DNA from: Treponema sp.
Lineage (GTDB): Bacteria; Spirochaetota; Spirochaetia; Treponematales; Breznakiellaceae
Length of the DNA stretch: 6,646 bases
Direction: 5' to 3'
Assembly: GCA_031266255.1 (NCBI GenBank)
Contig: JAISBK010000145.1
Coordinates: 1 to 6,646, forward strand
Position 1 is the first letter of the stretch, and each line of letters starts with the position of its first letter. A program made the translations under genes and the position numbers. Of the stretch, positions 1-4,657 are shown one piece after another. The notes under the pieces were generated by a model. The model did no database searches. It was not told the DNA's origin and saw nothing but the letters and a program-made list of their open reading frames with translations.

Positions 1-125
1 TTTTTGATAAAATGGCAGAGCTTTTCGCTAAGGCAGGGTTCCCCATAAGCCTTACCAACCAGACCTATCGGTTCTTGCTTCCTGCGGAGTGGCAGGCCGG
101 GAAACTTATAAAGCCCCGACAATAG
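1..125 (+). pseudogene. Truncated, decayed duplicate of the hisG 5' region (hisG')
   Basis: Bases 1-117 align without gaps to bases 334-450 of the intact hisG, with 14 differences counted by hand (103/117 identical). The hisG frame stays open (frame starting at base 3) for 40 codons and then meets TAG at 123-125. Over the 38 alignable codons 8 residues differ, and 11 of the 14 base changes alter the protein, so purifying selection appears relaxed. Similarity to hisG fades after base 117, so only about residues 14-51 of HisG are represented in the window, and the copy presumably continues leftward. It lacks the PRPP-binding loop and the regulatory domain and cannot be an enzyme. It sits directly upstream of the his promoter, as expected from an old tandem duplication followed by deletion. 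A recombined paralogue end is the alternative. Confidence 0.87.
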
Positions 126-141
126 CTGAGTTTTGGGAGGC

Positions 142-170
142 TTGACTCTTTTTCAGCATCCTTTTAAATT
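142..170 (+). promoter_or_regulatory. Predicted sigma70-type promoter of the his operon
   Basis: TTGACT at 142-147 matches the -35 consensus at five of six bases. After a 17-base spacer comes TAAATT at 165-170, matching the -10 consensus at four of six. Transcription would start at about 177-178, which is the A of the leader-peptide ATG, so the transcript would have essentially no 5' untranslated region. The promoter lies between the hisG remnant and the leader, the expected place for an attenuated operon. This is a pattern match only. Confidence 0.62.
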
Positions 171-177
171 AAAATCC

Positions 178-294
178 ATGTATCGGATTCAGATACTTCA
201 CCAACATCATCCATACTCAGGAGAGTCCGGCAGTAGCCGTAATGCCCCTGTGCCGTGGACGAGTCCACGGTTTTTTGGGGAGTTTTTAACGTAA
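178..294 (+). CDS. hisL: His-rich leader peptide (hisL-like) of the his attenuator
   Basis: This small 38-codon frame starts MYRIQILHQHHPY. The E. coli/Salmonella leader is MTRVQFKHHHHHHHPD, so Met1, Arg3, Gln5, the His run from position 8 and the following Pro are shared. Three His codons (CAC, CAT, CAT) fall within four codons at 199-210, just upstream of alternative RNA hairpins. No Shine-Dalgarno sequence precedes the ATG, but the predicted transcript starts at about this ATG, so leaderless initiation is plausible. Unlike the short enteric leader, the frame runs through the terminator hairpin to TAA at 292-294, two bases before the hisG ATG. Its role would be to sense charged tRNA-His by ribosome stalling, not to make a functional peptide. 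A chance ORF is the alternative, but position, His codons and hairpins argue against that. Confidence 0.68.
   Translation: MYRIQILHQHHPYSGESGSSRNAPVPWTSPRFFGEFLT
199..276 (+). promoter_or_regulatory. Candidate histidine transcription attenuator with competing hairpins
   Basis: After the His codons (199-210) three sets of pairings can be drawn. Early hairpins: ACTC 215-218 with GAGT 223-226, and CGGC 228-231 with GCCG 236-239. Antiterminator: GTCC 225-228 with GGAC 257-260, plus GGCA 229-232 with TGCC 251-254, giving 8 pairs with one 2-base bulge. Terminator: 253-260 with 263-270. The antiterminator uses the whole 5' arm of the terminator, so the two exclude each other. A ribosome stalled on His codons would keep the early region open and favour antitermination; unstalled translation would cover 225-232 and favour termination. 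The unusually long leader ORF complicates this classical reading. Pairings were found by eye, without energy calculation. Confidence 0.63.
253..276 (+). terminator. Intrinsic terminator ahead of hisG (attenuator terminator)
   Basis: CCGTGGAC (253-260) and GTCCACGG (263-270) are perfect reverse complements separated by two bases; in practice this is a 7-bp stem with a CGAG loop. It is followed at once by six T residues (271-276). It lies inside the leader transcript and 20 bases before the hisG ATG, so as a constitutive terminator it would silence the operon. A conditional attenuator is the sensible reading. Confidence 0.82.
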
Positions 295-296
295 TC

Positions 297-1151
297 ATGG
301 ATAAACTGCGTATCTTGATACCTAAAGGGCGTATTTTTGATAAGGTGGCAGGGCTTTTCGCTGAAGCAGGGTTTCCCATAAGCCTTACCGACCGCACCTA
401 TCGACCCTTGCTTCCTGCGGAGTGGCTGGCCGGGAAACTTATGAAGCCCCAAAATGTGGGGGAACTCTTGGAATTGGGGAGCCATGATGCGGGATTTACC
501 GGCTTGGACTGGATCCGAGAAAGCGGGGCCGCAGTGCAGGAGGTCATGGACCTGGGGTTTGACCAGGTTCGTATTGTGGCCGCGGTTCCTGCAAACCTTG
601 ACGAGTCTGCGCTCAAATCCAAGCGGCTCAGGGTGGCCACCGAATATGTGTGTATTGCGGAGACCTGGCTTCGCGCGTCAGGTTTCCAATACCGAATCCT
701 CCGTACCTACGGCGCCACCGAGGTCTTCCCCCCTGATGATGCGGACATGATCATCGACAACACCGCCTCGGGTCGAACGCTCAAGGATAACGGCTTACGG
801 ATCATCGGCACGATACTGGAATCATCCACACGTTTCGTGGCCTCTACCGCAGCAATGGCTGATGAGGTAAAACGGAACCATATTGAGGAGCTGGCCATGC
901 TGTTTAAGGCGGTCTTGGACGGCAGGGACCGGGTTATGCTGGAGATGAATGTGAGTAAGGCTCAGTTTGCCGCGCTGGTTACCGGGCTTCCTAGTATGCG
1001 GAGCCCTACGGTGGCCCCGCTCTATGGGGAGGCGGGGTACGCGGTAAAAATTGCGGTTAAGAAAAGTGAGGTCCCCGGGATGATTCCCCGGTTGAAGAAG
1101 CTGGGAGCCACCGATATCGTGGAATACGATCTGCGGAAAGTGGTACCGTAA
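297..1151 (+). CDS. hisG: ATP phosphoribosyltransferase, long form (HisG_L)
   Basis: HisG catalyses the first committed step in the cytoplasm: ATP + PRPP to phosphoribosyl-ATP + PPi. The 284-residue product has the N-terminal LRILIPKGR strand, the EVFPPDDADMIID segment (142-154) leading into the phosphate-binding loop TASGRTL (156-162), and a C-terminal ACT-like domain from about 211 containing LPSMRSPTVAPL (231-242). That domain marks the long form, which needs no HisZ partner and is typically feedback-inhibited by histidine. ATG 297 is preferred because it starts right before the conserved N-terminus and has GGGGAG at 277-282 upstream, a longish spacing. The in-frame GTG at 255 lies inside the terminator stem and would add 14 unrelated residues. 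It is the first enzyme gene of the operon, 16 bases before hisB, and sits behind the attenuator. Confidence 0.97.
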   Translation: MDKLRILIPKGRIFDKVAGLFAEAGFPISLTDRTYRPLLPAEWLAGKLMKPQNVGELLELGSHDAGFTGLDWIRESGAAVQEVMDLGFDQVRIVAAVPANLDESALKSKRLRVATEYVCIAETWLRASGFQYRILRTYGATEVFPPDDADMIIDNTASGRTLKDNGLRIIGTILESSTRFVASTAAMADEVKRNHIEELAMLFKAVLDGRDRVMLEMNVSKAQFAALVTGLPSMRSPTVAPLYGEAGYAVKIAVKKSEVPGMIPRLKKLGATDIVEYDLRKVVP

Positions 1152-1167
1152 GAGGGGAGATGAAACT

Positions 1168-1773
1168 ATGGATAGAATTGCGGAAATAAGACGCACCACC
1201 CAAGAGACCGACATTTACATAAAGATCAACCTGGATGGATCCGGGGAGCTACGTGTGGACTATCCCATTGGCTTTATGAAGCATCTGCTTACCACGTTTG
1301 CCCGGCATGGGCTTTTTGACCTCCAGGTTCAAGCATCAGGGGACCTGCCGGTGGATCAGCACCATTTGGTGGAGGATACGGGTATTGTGCTGGGCCGCTG
1401 TTTCACTCAGGCCCTGGGAGAGAAGCGGGGGATCCGGCGAACCGGTAGTTGTCTTCTCCCTATGGATGAAACCCTGGCCAGGGCAGCGGTAGATCTTTCA
1501 GGGCGACCCTTCCTGGTGTTTGATGCCCAGCTTTCAGGAATCCCCCTGGTTTCTGGCGGCTACTCCTTTCAGACCGATACGGTTGAGGATTTCTGGCAGG
1601 GCTTTGTCCAAGGGGCATCCGCAGCAATACATCTGGACATCCTCCGGGGGCGAAGCGATCATCACAAGATCGAAGCCCTGTTCAAAGCTGCTGCCCGTTC
1701 CCTCCAAGACGCGGTAAGCCGGGATTCCCGTTCTCCTGACCTGGTGCCCTCTACCAAAGGGGTCTTGGTATGA
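1168..1773 (+). CDS. hisB: Imidazoleglycerol-phosphate dehydratase (monofunctional HisB)
   Basis: This enzyme dehydrates imidazole-glycerol phosphate to imidazole-acetol phosphate (step 6), a Mn-dependent reaction in a large oligomer. The 201-residue protein is dehydratase only, with no N-terminal histidinol-phosphatase domain as in E. coli HisB. Recognisable motifs are RRTTQETDI (8-16), FARHG (44-48), DQHHLVEDTG (63-72), PMDE (98-101), DLSGRP (109-114), the metal-binding HHKIEALFKAA (165-175) and the terminal PSTKGVL. The usual FFDHML-type segment reads FMKHLL (36-41): His39 is kept but the Asp before it is Lys. The usual GxNxHH reads GRSDHH. The core metal-ligand histidines and glutamates are present, so I expect activity. 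GAGGGGAGA at 1152-1160 is a good ribosome site for ATG 1168. Its stop overlaps the hisH start (ATGA). Confidence 0.97.
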   Translation: MDRIAEIRRTTQETDIYIKINLDGSGELRVDYPIGFMKHLLTTFARHGLFDLQVQASGDLPVDQHHLVEDTGIVLGRCFTQALGEKRGIRRTGSCLLPMDETLARAAVDLSGRPFLVFDAQLSGIPLVSGGYSFQTDTVEDFWQGFVQGASAAIHLDILRGRSDHHKIEALFKAAARSLQDAVSRDSRSPDLVPSTKGVLV

Positions 1774-2396
1774 TTGGCGTGGTGAATTACGGCGCGGGGA
1801 ACTTAGGCTCGGTGATGAACGCATTGGCGCGGCTTGGGCTGACCGCCCGCTTTGCTGCAGGTCCGGATGAACTCTCCCCGGCGGTTTCCCCTTTTGAGCG
1901 GATCATCTTTCCAGGAGACGGCCATTTTACTGCTGCTATGGAATCCCTGGAACAATCCGGTTATGCGCAGGCTTTGCAGGAATGGATTGCGGCTGATAAA
2001 CCTTTCTTGGGAATATGTATCGGTTTGCAGATCCTCTTTGATTCATCTGAAGAAGCGCCCCCGGTGAATGGCAAGATTCGGCCGGGTTTACAGGTGATCC
2101 CCGGTCAGGTACGGCGGTTTCCCGGACGAAAGGTTCCTCAGATCGGATGGAACAGCACTTCTTTTGTGCACGCTGGTTCCAGGCTTTTCCAAGGGCTGCC
2201 GGAACCTGCCTTTTTCTACTATATTCATTCGTATTATGCGGATCCTGAAGGGTCTCGGTTTACCGTTGCGGAGGCAGTGTACGAGCTCACGTATTGTGCT
2301 GCAATAGAACGAGGGGCTTTGGCCGCGGTACAGTTTCACCCAGAGAAATCCGGCGTCTTGGGCTTGAAATTCCTGGAGCATTGGGCAGGGGCTTAA
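1770..2396 (+). CDS. hisH: Imidazole glycerol phosphate synthase, glutaminase subunit
   Basis: HisH is the class I glutamine amidotransferase that supplies ammonia to HisF, converting PRFAR to imidazole-glycerol phosphate and AICAR. The 208-residue length is usual. The start VVNYGAGNLGSV (4-15) is canonical. The nucleophile Cys83 lies in FLGICIGLQ (79-87), and the other triad members are His190 and Glu192 in VQFHPEKSG (187-195). KVPQIGWN (121-128) corresponds to the usual VPHMGWN segment with His replaced by Gln. The ATG overlaps the hisB stop by four bases (ATGA), implying translational coupling. hisF, its obligate partner, follows ten bases after the stop. No damage is seen. Confidence 0.97.
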   Translation: MIGVVNYGAGNLGSVMNALARLGLTARFAAGPDELSPAVSPFERIIFPGDGHFTAAMESLEQSGYAQALQEWIAADKPFLGICIGLQILFDSSEEAPPVNGKIRPGLQVIPGQVRRFPGRKVPQIGWNSTSFVHAGSRLFQGLPEPAFFYYIHSYYADPEGSRFTVAEAVYELTYCAAIERGALAAVQFHPEKSGVLGLKFLEHWAGA

Positions 2397-2406
2397 AGGA
2401 GATACG

Positions 2407-3204
2407 ATGCAGGCGAAGCGAATTATCCCATGCCTTGATGTGGACGATGGCCGGGTAGTGAAAGGGGTCAAATTCCAGGGTATACAAGACGCAGGAGATC
2501 CGGTGGAACTGGCCCGGCTCTACAACCAAGAAGGAGCAGACGAGTTGAGTTTCCTGGACATCGGGGCTTCTTATAAAAGCCGGGCAACCCTCTTGGACCT
2601 TGTCCGCCAGGTTGCAGCGGAAGTGTTCATCCCCCTGTGCGTCGGTGGAGGGATTCGGCGAGTTGAAGATATGCAAGAGGCCATGCACGCGGGAGCAGAT
2701 AAGGTCTCGGTTTGTACCTCGGCCTTACAAAACCCCGGTCTCATCAGTGAAATGGCTAAGGTTTATGGGAGCCAATGCGTGGTTCTGTCGATTGATGCCA
2801 AACGGGTGGGAGATGACTCCAGGGGAAAACCCCGGTGGCATGCGTTTTCCCATGGGGGCAGAACCGATACCGGTATAGACGCGGTAGCCTGGGCAGTCCA
2901 AGCAGTGAAACTCGGCGCTGGAGAGATCCTCCTCAATTCGATTGACGCGGATGGTACCGGTGCAGGGTATGACCTCCTCCTCACGAGGACGATCCTTGAG
3001 GCAGTGCCGGTGCCGGTGATTGCCTCTGGGGGAGCGGGGACCTTGGAGCACATTGCCCAGGTGCTCCTGCCTCCGGATCAAGGAAGTGAAGACGGGGGTA
3101 ATGCGGATGCGGCCCTGGTGGCTTCCCTGCTGCATTTCGGGAAGGTGACCATCCCGGAAATCAAGCGCTATGTTGCATCAAAAGGAGTGTGTGTCAGATG
3201 GTAA
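2407..3204 (+). CDS. hisF: Imidazole glycerol phosphate synthase, cyclase subunit
   Basis: HisF is the (beta/alpha)8-barrel cyclase that uses HisH-derived ammonia to turn PRFAR into imidazole-glycerol phosphate plus AICAR, linking the pathway to purine synthesis. Catalytic acids Asp11 (PCLDV) and Asp130 (LSIDAK) are present, as are the phosphate-binding VGGGIR (79-84) and IASGGAG (about 209-215) loops and the LLNSIDADGTGAGYD segment. At 265 residues it is slightly longer than the usual 250-258, because of a loop LLPPDQGSEDGG inserted just before ADAALVAS near the C-terminus. AAGGAG at 2396-2401 sits five bases before ATG 2407. Its last seven bases overlap the preferred start of the next gene. 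Confidence 0.97.
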   Translation: MQAKRIIPCLDVDDGRVVKGVKFQGIQDAGDPVELARLYNQEGADELSFLDIGASYKSRATLLDLVRQVAAEVFIPLCVGGGIRRVEDMQEAMHAGADKVSVCTSALQNPGLISEMAKVYGSQCVVLSIDAKRVGDDSRGKPRWHAFSHGGRTDTGIDAVAWAVQAVKLGAGEILLNSIDADGTGAGYDLLLTRTILEAVPVPVIASGGAGTLEHIAQVLLPPDQGSEDGGNADAALVASLLHFGKVTIPEIKRYVASKGVCVRW

Positions 3205-4511
3205 TTGCGTCTATAGATATACAGAACGGTAAGGTGGTCCAGCTCAGACAAGGAAGGGATCTGGTTTTACAGCGGGACGATGGGGTTGAACTCGCGGAGA
3301 CCTTTGACCGTTACGGAGAAGTGGCGGTGATTGACCTGGATGCGGCGATGGGCCTTGGTTCCAATCTCCCGATCATAAAGCCCCTGCTTCGTAAGGCGGC
3401 CTGTCGTATGGGAGGAGGTATTAAAACGGTTGAACAGGCCCGGGAACTGGTGAGCCTTGGCGCTCAGAAGCTCATCATCGGTTCTCAGGCATTTCGGGAT
3501 CCCCTTAAGGCCGGAGAAGAGTTCACCCTGAATACCGATTTGCTGCAGGCATTGGTAACCCAGATTGGCCGGGAACGGATTATCATAGCGGTCGATGCCC
3601 GGAAACATGAAACCGGGGACTATGAAATCGTGGTAAATGGCTGGAAAACCCCTACTGGGCTTCCCCTTATTGAAACAGCTCAAGCGGTGGAATCCTTTGC
3701 CGGGGAGCTACTCTTTACCTGTGTGGATAGGGAAGGAACCATGAACGGTATTGACCTGGCAGGGGTGCGGCGTCTGCGGGAGGCGATTTTCTGCCGTCTT
3801 ACCGTGGCCGGCGGTGTTTCCACCCTGGAAGAAATCGAAGCCTTGGCTGCTTTGGACTGCGATGTGCAGCTCGGCATGGCCCTTTACACCGGGAACATTG
3901 ATTTGGGGGAGGCGTTTATCCGTTCCCTCAACTGGAAAAAAGGTTCTTCTTCAGCATCCCCTCCCCAGCAGGCATTGCTTCCGCTCATCGCTCAGTCTTC
4001 GGATGGCCAAGTGCTGATGACCGGTTTTGCCGACCAGCAGGCCGTGGCAGAATCTTTTATCCGGGGCAAGCTCTGTTTCCATAGCCGTACCCAGAATAGC
4101 CTTTGGATGAAAGGAGAACACTCCGGCAATACCCTTACCTTGCGTAGGCTTCGTGCTGATTGCGACCGGGACGCATTACTTGCCGTGGTGGAACCTGCAG
4201 GGCCGGTTTGTCATACCGGAGACTACTCCTGTTTTGAGACCGGCCGGCGCTACACCTGGGAATATCTGCAAGCCATTATTGCAGACCGGTTCCGTAATCC
4301 TTCTGCTGGTTCGTACACCGCCACGTTAGACGACACCCTGGTGCGGGAGAAGATCCTTGAGGAGGCCGAAGAGGTTTGTACTGCCAAAACCCATGCGGAG
4401 GTGGTTTGGGAAGCAGCGGATCTGGTTTTTTTCACCACTGCGCTTATGACTCGAGAAGGGGTTACGGTTGCAGAAGTACTGGACGAGTTGGATAGGCGGC
4501 ACAAGAAGTAG
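3198..4511 (+). CDS. HisA-HisI-HisE trifunctional fusion (steps 2-4)
   Basis: One continuous 437-residue frame joins three enzymes. Residues 1 to about 245 are HisA, the ProFAR isomerase barrel: catalytic Asp7 (SIDIQNGK) and Asp133 (AVDARK), MGGGIK (71-76), TCVDREGT (174-181), VAGGVS (203-208) and QLGMALYTG (224-232). A short Ser/Pro linker (about 247-257) leads to HisI, phosphoribosyl-AMP cyclohydrolase (about 259-346): SLWMKGEHSGN, DCDRD (321-325), CHTG and SCF, with Cys322, Cys338 and Cys345 in place for zinc. HisE, phosphoribosyl-ATP pyrophosphatase (about 354-437), has SYTATL, EEAEE (388-392) and EAADL (405-409). HisIE is a common fusion; HisA in front of it is not one I know as common. 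ATG 3198 is preferred over the in-frame GTG 3189 because AAAGGAG (3181-3187) is 10 bases before the ATG but only 1 before the GTG, and HisA normally starts at this point. Confidence 0.95.
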   Translation: MVIASIDIQNGKVVQLRQGRDLVLQRDDGVELAETFDRYGEVAVIDLDAAMGLGSNLPIIKPLLRKAACRMGGGIKTVEQARELVSLGAQKLIIGSQAFRDPLKAGEEFTLNTDLLQALVTQIGRERIIIAVDARKHETGDYEIVVNGWKTPTGLPLIETAQAVESFAGELLFTCVDREGTMNGIDLAGVRRLREAIFCRLTVAGGVSTLEEIEALAALDCDVQLGMALYTGNIDLGEAFIRSLNWKKGSSSASPPQQALLPLIAQSSDGQVLMTGFADQQAVAESFIRGKLCFHSRTQNSLWMKGEHSGNTLTLRRLRADCDRDALLAVVEPAGPVCHTGDYSCFETGRRYTWEYLQAIIADRFRNPSAGSYTATLDDTLVREKILEEAEEVCTAKTHAEVVWEAADLVFFTTALMTREGVTVAEVLDELDRRHKK

Positions 4512-4531
4512 GTTTTGGGGAACCTATTTTT
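4509..4531 (+). terminator. Intrinsic terminator overlapping the hisA-IE stop codon
   Basis: TAGGTT (4509-4514) pairs with AACCTA (4521-4526) around a TTGGGG loop, followed by TTTTT (4527-4531) and more U-rich sequence to 4542. The first three stem bases are the TAG stop codon itself. A-U and G-U pairs could lengthen the stem. It is moderately strong and correctly placed to end the his operon. Confidence 0.66.
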
Positions 4532-4628
4532 CTCTATCTTTTCAGAGCCAGGGTTAGCGTTGCAATACCCGAATCTGGTATAATGTATAGTGCCCCAAGC
4601 ACCTTAAAACAGATTAATTCGACCGTCT
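4512..4628. other. Intergenic gap between his operon and the insert
   Basis: No complete gene is seen here. Beyond the terminator there is an extended -10 element, TGGTATAAT (4576-4584), on the + strand, and a small hairpin GTGC/GCAC (4590-4602). A + strand frame is open through 4583-4628 and would read MYSAPSTLKQINSTVS up to the left inverted repeat. It has no visible ribosome site and its ATG overlaps the -10 element, so it is not called as a gene. Confidence 0.5.
4576..4584 (+). promoter_or_regulatory. Possible extended -10 promoter without a gene
   Basis: TG-n-TATAAT is an exact extended -10 match. TTGCAA (4560-4565) is too close (13 bases) to be a normal -35 box. The promoter would fire rightward into the 3' end of the DUF262 gene, giving antisense RNA, or could be the former promoter of a gene now interrupted by the insert. 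Chance occurrence in AT-rich DNA is possible. Confidence 0.35.
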
Positions 4629-4655
4629 CGTTAGGCAATGTAGGGCATTTACGTA
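4629..4655 (+). repeat. Left inverted repeat of the insert
   Basis: It begins CGTTAGGC and contains TAGGGCATT (4641-4649) followed by TACGTA. Aligned with the reverse complement of 6412-6439 it shows 22 identities in 28 columns with one gap; the nine-base block TAGGGCATT is shared exactly. It lies just past the 3' end of the DUF262 gene, three bases from its stop codon. Confidence 0.62.
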
Positions 4656-4657
4656 TT

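Noticed and set aside
255..296. HisG start at the upstream GTG 255 (14 extra residues)
   Set aside because: The GTG is inside the perfect terminator stem, has no ribosome site, and the extra residues do not resemble HisG. ATG 297 precedes the conserved LRILIPKGR.
822..1214. Long reverse-strand frames under hisG, hisB, hisF and hisA
   Set aside because: They lie antisense to well-supported his genes, have no recognisable motifs or ribosome sites, and are expected in GC-rich coding DNA.
3189..3197. hisA-IE start at GTG 3189
   Set aside because: It lies one base from the AAAGGAG ribosome site, too close; ATG 3198 has 10-base spacing and matches the usual HisA N-terminus.
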